Origin: Croceivirga sp.
GTDB lineage: Bacteria > Bacteroidota > Bacteroidia > Flavobacteriales > Flavobacteriaceae
DNA: 64,000 nt
Direction of reading: 5' to 3'
Assembly (NCBI GenBank): GCA_028284285.1
Contig: JANQSA010000062.1
Span: 1 to 64,000 of the forward strand
Shown: piece by piece, positions 34,263 to 42,396 of the stretch
Layout: the number at the start of each line of letters is the position of its first letter
How positions within the stretch are numbered: position 1 is the stretch's first letter
Translations under genes and position numbers: made by a program
The notes under the pieces: generated by a model
The model's input: the letters and a program-made list of their open reading frames with translations, nothing else
Told to the model about the DNA's origin: nothing
Databases searched by the model: none

Positions 34263-35096
34263 TTAAAATAAGCCCAGAAGCGTCTTGATCAAGAGCACTA
34301 CCATGACCAGTCCAAAGATGAGTCGTAACCACCTGGGAGCCATCCATTGCCCCAACCGAACCCCCCAGGGTGCCGAAACAAAAATGCCCAAAAGAATAGG
34401 CGCTGTCAAGCCCAGGGAAATGTATCCAAATTGAAGGGGTAACTGCTTGGCAACAGATGGTGTCTCGGTAATGTTCAAGTAACTGAAGCTAACGGCAAGT
34501 GCCAATACCATGACCACTCCAATAGAAATGGAGGCCGTTTTTTTGAAAGGTATTCCAAAGATATCCGTTAGTGCGGGAATTAGAACGATACCACCGCCAA
34601 AGCCCGAGAGCGCTGACGTTACTCCCGTAAACCCTCCTAATCCCAGATAGGCCCATTTGCCATCCTGCATTTTTTGTTGCATTCTGGAAACTTCAATTTT
34701 TGGTTTAAAAAAAAGAAATCGCACACAAACCGTAAACACTAAAAAGAGAAAAAGTAGATCAAAATAGGTTTTGGTATACCATGCGGATGCCTTCAACCAC
34801 TCCGATATCATAAAGGCTGCTCCGGCCGCCGGAATACCAATCCATAGTATTTTTCGGGGATAGAGGTTTTGTATCCGATAATGCTTCAGCACGACAGCAA
34901 AACCGTTAAAAACGGTGATAAAAAGGGAATGTGCAATGATATACTTCACGAGTTCCTGCCCTTCAAAACCAAATTGTAACAGCACCAGGTCCAAAGCAGG
35001 TATTAAAATGATATTTCCTCCGGTTCCCATGAGTCCCGAATAGAATCCGTTTGCCAGGCCTACTAAACACAATAGCGTAAAAAGGGTAAGGGTCAT
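34263..35096 (-). CDS. TauE/SafE family (sulfite exporter-like) membrane transporter
   Basis: This 277-residue integral membrane protein has about eight hydrophobic helices in two homologous halves. Each half contains the glycine-rich motif of the family: GLMGTGGNIILIPALD near residue 20 and SGFGGGIVLIPALTD near 165. TauE/SafE proteins are implicated in export of sulfite or organosulfur anions, though many members are uncharacterised. Its position next to a sulfatase-containing locus invites a link to sulfur handling, but it is convergent with PUL2 and not in the operon. Confidence 0.88.
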   Translation of the reverse strand: MTLTLFTLLCLVGLANGFYSGLMGTGGNIILIPALDLVLLQFGFEGQELVKYIIAHSLFITVFNGFAVVLKHYRIQNLYPRKILWIGIPAAGAAFMISEWLKASAWYTKTYFDLLFLFLVFTVCVRFLFFKPKIEVSRMQQKMQDGKWAYLGLGGFTGVTSALSGFGGGIVLIPALTDIFGIPFKKTASISIGVVMVLALAVSFSYLNITETPSVAKQLPLQFGYISLGLTAPILLGIFVSAPWGVRLGQWMAPRWLRLIFGLVMVVLLIKTLLGLF

Positions 35097-35365
35097 GCAG
35101 GAAAAGGATGAATACTACTCAAAGGTATTGCAAAAAAGGCAGGAAAGTGATGCCAATGTTGATATTGCTTCTCAGTAATTTGTCAAAAAGCGTTACCCTT
35201 CCCGGCAGGGGACCTAAAGAGTAGTATGATATTAACACGAATCCTTGAGCCAAACGAACTTAGAGAGCCTTGTATCTCCTGGTGGTGCAGGGTGTTCCGT
35301 CTAGAAGCACCTTATTTTTGTTGATAAGCCATTTTAGGTAACTGTAAGTTTTTACCCAAAACACC
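35097..35365. other. Divergent intergenic region upstream of trxB
   Basis: About 270 bp between the transporter and thioredoxin reductase starts, which diverge. TACTACTC at 35113-35120 and GAGTAGTA at 35219-35226 form 8-bp arms almost 100 bp apart, probably by chance. I see no gene and no recognisable riboswitch. Confidence 0.4.
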
Positions 35366-35396
35366 TACTTTTGCAGTAGTGATATTTTATAGGAGA
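35366..35396 (+). promoter_or_regulatory. trxB -7 element and Shine-Dalgarno
   Basis: TACTTTTG at 35366-35373 is an exact TAnnTTTG match 30 nt before the trxB ATG. AGGAGA at 35391-35396 sits 7 nt before the ATG and is an unusually good ribosome binding site for a flavobacterium, fixing the start at 35404. A -33 TTTG is not evident. Confidence 0.5.
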
Positions 35397-35403
35397 AGAA
35401 CAT

Positions 35404-36375
35404 ATGTCAGAACAAATTGAACGTATTAAAACATTGATCATAGGTTCCGGGCCTGCAGGCTATACTGCAGCTATTTATGCGGCCCGTGCCGATTTGAAGC
35501 CGGTGATGTATACAGGGATGGAACCAGGGGGGCAATTGACCACTACTACGGAAGTGGACAATTTTCCCGGCTATCCTGAGGGGATTGATGGCCCTACCAT
35601 GATGGTACAATTGCAACAACAGGCCGAGCGTTTCGGCACTGATGTTCGTATTGGAATGGTTACTGCCGTGGATTTGAACGATGAAGTAGGGGGAATCCAC
35701 ACGGTGACCGTGGATAACAAGACCATCATAGAAGCGGAAACCATCATTATCTCTACCGGGGCTTCCGCAAAATATCTTAACATTCCCAGTGAACAGCGAT
35801 TGCGGGGAGGAGGTGTTTCCGCCTGTGCGGTTTGTGACGGATTCTTTTACAAAGGACAAGATGTAGCTATTGTGGGTGGAGGAGACACGGCAGCGGAGGA
35901 AGCTTCCTATTTGGCCAACATTTGTAAAAAGGTGACCATGCTTATCCGAAAAGACCATATGCGCGCTTCCAAGGCCATGCAACATCGGGTAAACAACCTG
36001 GACAACATCGAAATACGATACAATACCGAGGTGGACGAGGTAATGGGAGAACAGGTAGTAGAAGGTTTACGGATGGTCAACAACCAAACCGGAGAAAAAG
36101 AAGAGATACCGATCACCGGTCTTTTTATTGCTATTGGGCATACGCCTAATACCGGTATTTTTAAAGGTCAGTTGGACATGGATGAAACCGGGTACATCAT
36201 AACCCAGTCAGGATCTACCAAAACCAATAAGCCCGGAGTGTTTGCCAGTGGAGACGCTCAGGACAAAATTTACCGGCAAGCGGTAACCGCCGCCGGTACC
36301 GGGTGTATGGCGGCTTTGGATGCAGAACGTTACCTGGCTACAATAGAAACAGCCGAAGAGGTGACCTCAGGTTGA
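35404..36375 (+). CDS. trxB: Thioredoxin reductase (NADPH)
   Basis: This flavoenzyme transfers electrons from NADPH to thioredoxin in the cytoplasm. The 323-residue protein has the FAD-binding GSGPAG motif (14-19), the redox-active CAVC pair (Cys141 and Cys144) followed by DGFF, and the NADPH-binding GGGDTAAEEA segment (about 157-166). The C-terminal FAD motif GVFASGDAQD precedes the characteristic RQAVTAAGTGCMAAL. Length and all motifs fit the low-molecular-weight bacterial type. It is a single-gene unit with its own promoter element and a hairpin terminator. Confidence 0.98.
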   Translation: MSEQIERIKTLIIGSGPAGYTAAIYAARADLKPVMYTGMEPGGQLTTTTEVDNFPGYPEGIDGPTMMVQLQQQAERFGTDVRIGMVTAVDLNDEVGGIHTVTVDNKTIIEAETIIISTGASAKYLNIPSEQRLRGGGVSACAVCDGFFYKGQDVAIVGGGDTAAEEASYLANICKKVTMLIRKDHMRASKAMQHRVNNLDNIEIRYNTEVDEVMGEQVVEGLRMVNNQTGEKEEIPITGLFIAIGHTPNTGIFKGQLDMDETGYIITQSGSTKTNKPGVFASGDAQDKIYRQAVTAAGTGCMAALDAERYLATIETAEEVTSG

Positions 36376-36388
36376 AACTAAAAAAGAA

Positions 36389-36428
36389 AAGCCGCTTGAC
36401 CATAAGGGGAAAAGCGGCTTCTGTTTTT
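36389..36428 (+). terminator. Rho-independent terminator after trxB
   Basis: AAGCCGCTT (36389-36397) pairs with AAGCGGCTT (36412-36420) over a 14-nt loop and is followed by a T-rich run (36422-36428). It lies 14 nt past the trxB stop; being symmetrical it may also serve the convergent gene. Confidence 0.75.
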
Positions 36429-36444
36429 GGTTGGTAAATGTTGC

Positions 36445-36894
36445 TTAGTCTATTCGTTTATAGTTTTCCGAAAACGTCCTGTTCCCTTCTTCATCAAGGC
36501 TGATCTGACTGTAGGTATCCTCCCCTAACTCCAGTTCAAAGACAAATTCAGTTAGGGTGTCCAACGCTTTCATCATTTCGGCATCCCCATAGATAATGGT
36601 CTCATGAAGTTGATCTTGAGTAATAAAATATGAGCCGTAGCCAAACCTGCCGTTGGGCTCATTTGGCACATACCGGGACCACATGACCTTGCCATTGTAA
36701 TACATTTTCACTTGTCTGTATCCAGCGGCTTTTGGGACGGTGTCTGATATGTTTACGCCATCGTCATAATTGTAAAAGCTTACCAACTCCCAGGTTCCTT
36801 GTATGGAATGGAGAGCATCGGGCGGATTGGAGTTTATCTCGGTAGCTGCAACAAAAATCAACATTAAGAACAGTAATCCCAGTATTTTTTTCAT
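36445..36894 (-). CDS. Secreted lipocalin-like protein of unknown function
   Basis: This 149-residue protein has a signal peptide (about 1-19) followed by SIQGTWELVSFYNYDDG, the GxWELVS opening strand of lipocalin-like domains. A series of beta strands follows: YRQVKMYYNGKVMWSRYV, GYGSYFIT, FELELGEDTYSQI and FSENYKRI. The pattern fits the small flavobacterial lipocalin-like family that has no assigned ligand. It is a single gene convergent with trxB, with no informative neighbours. Confidence 0.7.
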   Translation of the reverse strand: MKKILGLLFLMLIFVAATEINSNPPDALHSIQGTWELVSFYNYDDGVNISDTVPKAAGYRQVKMYYNGKVMWSRYVPNEPNGRFGYGSYFITQDQLHETIIYGDAEMMKALDTLTEFVFELELGEDTYSQISLDEEGNRTFSENYKRID

Positions 36895-37022
36895 TGTTGG
36901 CTGCTTTTAGAGGAGGATTAATTCTTTTAAAAGGTACTAATTTTTTGTGAATTATATAAAATATCAGCCTGTTAAAAGGGATATTAATAATAGGACCCAA
37001 ACTTTATTGAGGATATGAAAAC

Positions 37023-37051
37023 AAAAAATCCCGGGCTTTCCGGGATTTTTT
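37023..37051. terminator. Bidirectional terminator
   Basis: A perfect 12-bp stem, AAAAAATCCCGG (37023-37034) with CCGGGATTTTTT (37040-37051), and a 5-nt loop. It lies just past the end of the GIN-domain gene and upstream of the lipocalin-like gene. The A/T ends give a U-tract in both directions; its main role is to end the minus-strand GIN-domain message. Confidence 0.8.
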
Positions 37052-37078
37052 AAGGGGTGAGCGGGGGATTTCCGGTTT

Positions 37079-37801
37079 TTAATACTTGTGTACACTACCG
37101 GATACGGATTTCTTCTTTTGAACGGTAGCATCACCGGTGTAAGAGATGTCTGCCCCGCTGCTGGCGTCTGCTATTAAAGATTCTGAGACGTTAACGGAAA
37201 TATCCGCCCCGCTACTGGCATCGGCAGTGCATTTTTTTGCTAAAAGCCCCCTGGCTTTAATATCGGAACCACTACTGGCATCTGCCTGTAGCATATCGGT
37301 TCTTCCTGAGACTTTGATGTCTGCCCCGCTACTGGTTTCCGCCACTACCGTTCTGGCGTCTACTTCAACCTCCAAATCGGAGCCACTGCTGGCCTCAAGC
37401 TCAATTTTATCGGCTCTTATGGTAGTTTGGGCAATAAGGTCTGCCCCGCTTGAGGTTTCCAGGGCCTCTACTTCGGGCAAGCTTACATAGATACTTTTGG
37501 TGGCCCTGCCAATGTTTTCAATGGCATGGATCTTAAGCCGTCCATCACGAATATCTGTTCCTATTAAATCAATAATGTTCTCGTCTGCTTCCACATTGAT
37601 GCTAAATTCATCGCCTTGTGTAACAAAAACATCCAATCCTTCGGAAGCATATACCATGGTGAATTCTTCTGATACTTCCCTGCTTTCTTCTACTACTTGA
37701 CCATTTCCTCGTTTTCCTTCACCAAAACTGATGTCAAAAGCACAGGAAGACGAAAAAAGTGCCAAAAGTGCTGCAATTGCAATTCGTGCTAGTGTTGTCA
37801 T
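37079..37801 (-). CDS. GIN-domain (DUF2807) lipoprotein with SSGxD repeats
   Basis: This is a head-GIN domain protein of 240 residues. A lipoprotein signal ends SSSC (residue 20) and is followed by AFDISFGEG. From residue about 110 the right-handed beta-helix has a strongly periodic LxxxSSGADL/SSGSDI motif, at least seven turns at roughly 17-20-residue intervals. The family is common next to PspC-domain genes in Bacteroidota and is annotated as a putative autotransporter adhesin, but function is unproven. It lies just downstream of the PspC gene on the same strand. Confidence 0.85.
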   Translation of the reverse strand: MTTLARIAIAALLALFSSSCAFDISFGEGKRGNGQVVEESREVSEEFTMVYASEGLDVFVTQGDEFSINVEADENIIDLIGTDIRDGRLKIHAIENIGRATKSIYVSLPEVEALETSSGADLIAQTTIRADKIELEASSGSDLEVEVDARTVVAETSSGADIKVSGRTDMLQADASSGSDIKARGLLAKKCTADASSGADISVNVSESLIADASSGADISYTGDATVQKKKSVSGSVHKY

Positions 37802-37894
37802 GATTGTTGTATTAAATGATTGAATAAAATTCGTATTTCTGTTTTTACTTTACTATTACAGTTTTCCCAATTGTCAAATTTTAAGACTGAGTTG

Positions 37895-39613
37895 TCAATT
37901 ATCATTTGCCTTTATTTCTACGCCGTCCTCATCCACTTTCATCTTAAAGGATTCGGAACCATCTTCCAAATCAATGTTAATTCCATTTTCATTTATAATG
38001 ATATGCCCCCCGTCATCGTCGGAATTCAGGTCATCAGGGCAGTTCAGGCATTTCAATTCGCCATCACTGCCCATGACCCATAGGTAATCAACTATGCTGC
38101 TTCGGTACAGGTCCTTGTCGTTTTTAGTACTTCTACCGATATTTCCTTTGGCCGACATATCAAATGCTACGATCTTCCCTTCCGGGATATAGATAGTGGT
38201 GCGTACTTCCTGATCCCGAACTTTATTTTCAATGGCGGTGGTTAAAAAATCGTCTAGAACAATTTCATTTCCTTCCAGAGCATATCCATAATCCACCTGA
38301 CCGGAACGGTTTCTTGCTTCTTCAAAAGAGCCGCCATCTGCATCTTTTTTGATTTTTAAGCGGAGAATACTATCCTGAGACTTTCGAATATCAAATCGGA
38401 TATTTTCGGAATACAGTAAGGCAGTACCGTTGTCATCATACACCATTTCCAGGTCATCAAAAGTAAAGCGGTTGTCATAGTCTATGGTCTCTGAAGAACG
38501 CATACGGATTTGGACGGTGTCTGACGTGGCATCCGGAAGCCATTCCTCAGTAATAGTGGTGGTTCCGGTATACGCATGTGCTGCAGCTTGCCGTACCCCA
38601 AGAGCAATAAGTACTCCAATAGAAAGTAACCAAAGCCCTAATAGGGAGAACTTAGCAATATTGCCTATGGACTTTAGGTTGTTTACCAATATCTTCAATC
38701 CCAGGTATAAAAGGAAGAAGAAGGGGATCCCTATTGCTAAGAACGATAAAATGGATACCAGCCATACCGGAGCGCCGGTGGTATTTACAATATCATAAAA
38801 ATCTACCCCGGGAAAGTGTACCACATCAATCACCCCAACCGTAACTAAACCTACAAAGAGGCCGATAAGGGTGGCTGCGCCAATAATGATCAAAAGAACA
38901 CCAATAAATTTGCCAAATACTTTGAACAGGAACATAATGATGTCCCCAAGGGTATCAAAAAAGGTCTTGGAGCTGCTTTTGACCTTGTTGCCTACTTTTT
39001 CGTAGTCAACGTTTTTTACCCTGTCTGCAACATCATCAAACCCCTCTTTAACTTTGCGTTCTATATTGCTGATGTTGATGGGCTCTCCCCGCATACCGAG
39101 TTTTTGGGAAGTGGTCGCTGCTTCAGGAACTAAAATCCACAATAGGATATAGGCAATAAGGCCAAATCCGGTAAATATGGCCAGAAGGATAAAGATCAAG
39201 CGGATCCAAAGGGCGTCAAACCCCAGATAATGCTCTAATCCGGAACACACCCCACCGATGTATTTTTGTTCGGTATCCCGATACAGTTTTTTTACACGGG
39301 AAGTTGAGGTTGTGGCCTTCTGCCGGGGACTGTCTTCAAAAATATCCTCGTCCACCATATAATCCTCGGGTTGTCCCATAACCTGGATAACCGCATCTAC
39401 TTCCTTCTGGGTAATGACCTGGCGATCATGTTCCATTTTTTCTGCAAAAAGTTCGGCTATGCGGGCTTCAATATCCGCGATGATCTCATCGCTGCCCGGA
39501 GTGCCTGAAAACGACCGTTTTATGGCCTCAAGGTACCGCCTCAGCTTATTGTAGGCTTCTTCATCTATATGGAAGAAGGTATTAGCTAAATTTATGTTTA
39601 CTGTCTTGTTCAT
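37895..39613 (-). CDS. PspC-domain membrane protein
   Basis: This 572-residue protein starts with a cytoplasmic segment (about 1-100) that begins MNKTVNINLANTFFHID. Next comes a PspC domain at about 107-165 (KYIGGVCSGLEHYLGFDALWIRL, then a hydrophobic helix ending LVPEA). Three or so further transmembrane helices lie at about 225-350. A large C-terminal extracytoplasmic region (about 360-572) ends in acidic stretches including a DDDGGH motif. This multi-domain PspC form is a Bacteroidota variant linked to envelope stress by analogy to phage-shock proteins. It is co-transcribed with the PadR gene 12 nt upstream. Confidence 0.88.
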   Translation of the reverse strand: MNKTVNINLANTFFHIDEEAYNKLRRYLEAIKRSFSGTPGSDEIIADIEARIAELFAEKMEHDRQVITQKEVDAVIQVMGQPEDYMVDEDIFEDSPRQKATTSTSRVKKLYRDTEQKYIGGVCSGLEHYLGFDALWIRLIFILLAIFTGFGLIAYILLWILVPEAATTSQKLGMRGEPINISNIERKVKEGFDDVADRVKNVDYEKVGNKVKSSSKTFFDTLGDIIMFLFKVFGKFIGVLLIIIGAATLIGLFVGLVTVGVIDVVHFPGVDFYDIVNTTGAPVWLVSILSFLAIGIPFFFLLYLGLKILVNNLKSIGNIAKFSLLGLWLLSIGVLIALGVRQAAAHAYTGTTTITEEWLPDATSDTVQIRMRSSETIDYDNRFTFDDLEMVYDDNGTALLYSENIRFDIRKSQDSILRLKIKKDADGGSFEEARNRSGQVDYGYALEGNEIVLDDFLTTAIENKVRDQEVRTTIYIPEGKIVAFDMSAKGNIGRSTKNDKDLYRSSIVDYLWVMGSDGELKCLNCPDDLNSDDDGGHIIINENGINIDLEDGSESFKMKVDEDGVEIKANDN

Positions 39614-39625
39614 TGCTTTATTTTC

Positions 39626-39952
39626 TTATTTGTTGGTCACCAAGTTTACTGCGTTCCTAAGTTCGTCCCAGGTACCGTTTAATTCCTTCAGGAACAAATG
39701 TCCTGTTTCGGTGAGGGCATAGTATTTTCGCGGTGGTCCGGAAGTGGACTCCTCCCAGCGGTAATTGAGTAGCCCCGCGTTTTTTAGTCGGGTAAGTAGC
39801 GGGTATATTGTACCTTCTACCACAAGCATCTTGGCGTCTTTAAGTGCCGCAAGTATTTCCGAAGCATACTTGTCCTCATCCTTAAGAATAGACAAAATGC
39901 AATACTCCAGAACCCCTTTACGCATCTGTGCTTTTGTGTTTTCTATATTCAT
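39626..39952 (-). CDS. PadR family transcriptional regulator
   Basis: This 108-residue winged-helix repressor has the typical PadR start (AQMRKGVLEYCILSIL), the recognition region EGTIYPLLTRLKNAGLLNYRW and the wing SGPPRKYYALTETGHLFL. The C-terminal dimerisation helix is short, as in PadR subfamily 2. Regulators of this type commonly repress the operon they belong to; here that would be PadR-PspC-GIN. The gene ends 12 nt before the PspC ATG. Confidence 0.93.
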   Translation of the reverse strand: MNIENTKAQMRKGVLEYCILSILKDEDKYASEILAALKDAKMLVVEGTIYPLLTRLKNAGLLNYRWEESTSGPPRKYYALTETGHLFLKELNGTWDELRNAVNLVTNK

Positions 39953-40026
39953 AACTTCATGATTCCTAATTAATTAACTGTTCGTTTTTGATCGATGTTA
40001 AACTCCTTGTTTTGATTGATGATGTA

Positions 40027-40536
40027 TTATTGTTGTGATTGATGATCATAACTTAATTCTCTTCTAACTTTCCATCGCCCTTCTTCGTCTTTGATCCAAA
40101 CATGAGTGAATTTGGCGATGTCCCCTTTTTGATACTCCCCCTTTTCATTGAGGAATTCAAAAGTGTGTATACCATGTTGTATGGCTCCGTAGAGTTCACC
40201 ATTCCTGTATAAGGGGTATACCTCCAGGCTTTCAGGTACCAGGATACGCTTTGCCGGTTGCGGGGCTTTCCTATCTCTTTGGGCACAACCCTCAGCAAAT
40301 CGCCCTACAAAAGTTTCCCTTCCCTCGGTTAATCCTCCCTTATCATGATAGAACTCAAAATCTTCTGTAAACAACTGTTCTAAGACTTTTGTATCGCAGG
40401 TATCAAAAGCCGCCCGGAACAATTCCTTATCCTTTTGTTCCAATTCCAGATGCAAAGGATCCTCTTTTTGTAATTGTCCGTTAACTCCAACGAATAGCAT
40501 AAGGAGAAACGCGAGTATGTAATTCGACTTTTGCAT
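40027..40536 (-). CDS. Secreted NTF2-like (DUF4440-type) protein
   Basis: This protein of about 170 residues has a signal peptide (about 1-20, ending GVNGQ) and an NTF2-like domain with FRAAFDTCDTKVLEQLFTED, FVGRFAEGC and a final HVWIKDEEGRWKVRRELSYD strand. I use the ATG at 40536; a GTG lies one codon upstream. The upstream stop codon TGA and this ATG share a base (TGATG), so translation is coupled to the DUF4870 gene. No enzymatic role can be assigned. Confidence 0.8.
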   Translation of the reverse strand: MQKSNYILAFLLMLFVGVNGQLQKEDPLHLELEQKDKELFRAAFDTCDTKVLEQLFTEDFEFYHDKGGLTEGRETFVGRFAEGCAQRDRKAPQPAKRILVPESLEVYPLYRNGELYGAIQHGIHTFEFLNEKGEYQKGDIAKFTHVWIKDEEGRWKVRRELSYDHQSQQ

Positions 40537-41018
40537 CACTTAATGAATTTAATGGTGAATGGATATTGAAAGCGCTCTCCCTCATTGGTACGGATGGTCG
40601 CCAGGATGGTGTAGACCACGTTGATGACTACCAATGCAGCATGGAGCAAACCGGTAATCCCGGCCGGCCAGAACCATCTTCCGAACCTAAAATCATCACT
40701 GCTAATATGGATGCTTAGGTTATTTACATCGCTCAAACGCCGAAATCCCCAGAAACTTTCGTCAAATACATCGGGAAAGAACCCGATAAAAAAAGGAATG
40801 CTTATCAGACTCACTACAATGGAATACAACAGCAAACTGATTTGAAAGTTCAGGGCCTGTTTTCCATTGTAATCCACAAAGGCATACTCTTTTTTATTGG
40901 CCGTCCATAAGATCAATGGGAAAATAAAGTTCCCAAAAGGCACAAAGTATTTTGAGAAGGTAGAGGCATGGATGATAGCCGACAAGTTGCGTTCATGTTT
41001 GGTTAAAGTGGTTGCCAT
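40536..41018 (-). CDS. DUF4870 domain membrane protein
   Basis: This 160-residue protein has three to four hydrophobic helices. It matches the DUF4870/Tic20-like family: an early HASTFSKYFVPFGNFIFPLILW helix, then KEYAFVDYNGKQALNFQISLLLY, and a final helix before the ATIRTNEGERFQYPF loop. The function of the family is unknown. It is the first gene of a two-gene unit driven by a well-formed promoter at 41070-41102. Confidence 0.88.
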   Translation of the reverse strand: MATTLTKHERNLSAIIHASTFSKYFVPFGNFIFPLILWTANKKEYAFVDYNGKQALNFQISLLLYSIVVSLISIPFFIGFFPDVFDESFWGFRRLSDVNNLSIHISSDDFRFGRWFWPAGITGLLHAALVVINVVYTILATIRTNEGERFQYPFTIKFIK

Positions 41019-41069
41019 TTTTTTGTTCGATTTTTAATTGAAAATAGCTTTACCTATTAGCTTACGATG

Positions 41070-41102
41070 CAAATATATATCCAAAAGATGGTACTATGCA
41101 AA
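41070..41102 (-). promoter_or_regulatory. Bacteroidota-type promoter of the DUF4870 operon
   Basis: On the minus strand a -33 TTTG (41102-41099) is followed after 21 nt by TATATTTG (41077-41070), an exact TAnnTTTG. The predicted start of transcription is near 41063, about 45 nt before the ATG. This is the best promoter match I found in the window. Confidence 0.7.
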
Positions 41103-41111
41103 ACAAAGTAC
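41091..41111. promoter_or_regulatory. Inverted repeat overlapping the DUF4870 -33 element
   Basis: GTACT (41091-41095) and AGTAC (41107-41111) are inverted across 11 nt; GTACTAT also recurs directly at 41091 and 41108. The arms flank the -33 box, a position suited to a repressor. The PadR protein encoded three genes downstream is one candidate; this is inference. Confidence 0.35.
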
Positions 41112-41185
41112 TATATTTTAACAATAAATTAACAAATCAACAACTAGGAAAATTTGGCTATTTTTAGCTTTCCTAAAACGACTAA

Positions 41186-41641
41186 ATGGCTACGAGTCCC
41201 AGTAAATTCAATTGGTTCACTTTTTTCAAACTTCCCTCGGCATGGTGGTGCGGAGTGCGCTTGCGGTATCTGGATGAAAAAAAAGCGGTAACTACGGTAA
41301 GGCACAGATGGATCAATCAAAATCCTTTTAACAGCATGTTTTGGGCGGTGCAGGGGATGGCGGCGGAGTTAAGTACCGGCGCTATGGTTATTGATCAGAT
41401 CCGGGAAAGCGGGAAACGGATTTCCATGTTAGTACAAAATAACAAGGCCCATTTCTCCAAAAAAGCAACAGGCAAAATTACCTTTACCTGTGAAGACGGC
41501 TATTTAATTCAGGAGGCTATCCAAAAAACCATAGCCACCGGGGAGGGGCAAAAGTTTTGGATGAAATCCGTGGGTGTGAACACCGATGGGGTAGTGGTGG
41601 CTACCTTTAATTTTGAGTGGACCATCCGTTTGAAACACTAA
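41186..41641 (+). CDS. DUF4442 (hotdog-fold, thioesterase-like) protein
   Basis: This 151-residue protein resembles the DUF4442 family of hotdog-fold proteins related to acyl-CoA thioesterases. Visible family features are the KLPSAWWCGVRLRYLDE opening, the VRHRWINQNPFNSMFWAVQGMAAELSTG helix and central strands FSKKATGKITFTCEDG. The C-terminal strand is VATFNFEWTIRLK. No catalytic residue can be named with confidence. It is a single gene divergent from the DUF4870 operon. Confidence 0.75.
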   Translation: MATSPSKFNWFTFFKLPSAWWCGVRLRYLDEKKAVTTVRHRWINQNPFNSMFWAVQGMAAELSTGAMVIDQIRESGKRISMLVQNNKAHFSKKATGKITFTCEDGYLIQEAIQKTIATGEGQKFWMKSVGVNTDGVVVATFNFEWTIRLKH

Positions 41642-41781
41642 TTGTTGTGACTTTTTGGAAATTTGGGTTCTAATAGGAGAAAAGGCAGAAATACCAATTC
41701 CTTGGGAAGGTGTTGCTATTTCAATACTTTTTTAAGTTTTGGTAGTTTCAAAAGCAATTAAAAATTGAAATATTTATATAA

Positions 41782-42111
41782 ATGGGAAAATTTGAAATTA
41801 AGACCACAGATTCTGGTAAAACCATGTTCAACCTAAAGGCAGGCAACGGTCAGGTTATCTTAACGAGTCAATCCTATGCCAGCATGGATGGATGCAAAAA
41901 TGGGATCGAGTCCGTAAAAAAGAACGCACAAAACGATGCGCAGTTCGAACGCAAAACGGCCAAAGATGGCAGCCCCTTCTTTACATTAAACGCCACCAAT
42001 GGCCAGGTCATTGGAAAGAGCGAGATGTACAGTTCCAATGATGCCATGGAAAACGGTATTGCATCGGTTAAAAAGAATGCGCCTGACGCCGAGGTTGAGG
42101 ATAATTCGTAA
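41782..42111 (+). CDS. YegP family protein (two DUF1508 repeats)
   Basis: This 109-residue protein is built from two tandem DUF1508 units of about 50 residues. Each has a FNLKAGNGQVI or FTLNATNGQVI strand, a Y(A/S)SxDxxxNGI segment and a SVKKNA end. The family (YegP of Escherichia coli) is small, cytoplasmic and of unclear function. It has its own terminator 45 nt downstream. Confidence 0.92.
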   Translation: MGKFEIKTTDSGKTMFNLKAGNGQVILTSQSYASMDGCKNGIESVKKNAQNDAQFERKTAKDGSPFFTLNATNGQVIGKSEMYSSNDAMENGIASVKKNAPDAEVEDNS

Positions 42112-42155
42112 CATTCGGAAGACATCTCTTTTAAATCATGGTAGTGATATAGATT

Positions 42156-42181
42156 AAGGCAGTCCTCGGGCTGCCTTTTTT
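42156..42181 (+). terminator. Rho-independent terminator after the YegP-family gene
   Basis: AAGGCAG (42156-42162) pairs with CTGCCTT (42171-42177) around an 8-nt loop and continues into a run of six T. Confidence 0.75.
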
Positions 42182-42396
42182 GGTGCTTCCAGGAACAATA
42201 TTTATCTACTGGGGTAGGTGACGACTTCCAAATTGGGATTACCTGGAACATCTAAAAGCATAAATTGTAACAAAAGCTGAAAACGTAAAATAGCAACAGA
42301 AAAATGAACTTACACGAAATTGACTATCGTAATCATAAGAAGAAATAGGAAAGGGCAGCAAAAACTACCCTTTGTATTTTTTGTACGCTTTCCCAA

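Noticed and set aside
35113-35226. 8-bp inverted arms TACTACTC/GAGTAGTA upstream of trxB, and a GC-rich patch resembling a riboswitch stem
   Set aside because: The arms are almost 100 bp apart, and the conserved core of TPP, SAM or other known riboswitches is missing.
35407-35985. Long antisense frame of about 190 codons within trxB
   Set aside because: It is the mirror of a strongly conserved gene; the translation lacks any family motif and has no control signals.
40018-40024. Single TGATGTA upstream of the PadR/NTF2 region as a further PUL2 operator
   Set aside because: No second box at 11-bp spacing and no link to glycan genes; expected by chance.
42351-42386. Hairpin AAAGGG...CCCTTT after the SRPBCC gene as a terminator
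   Set aside because: Only a 6-bp stem with a large loop and no proper U-run in the minus-strand direction.
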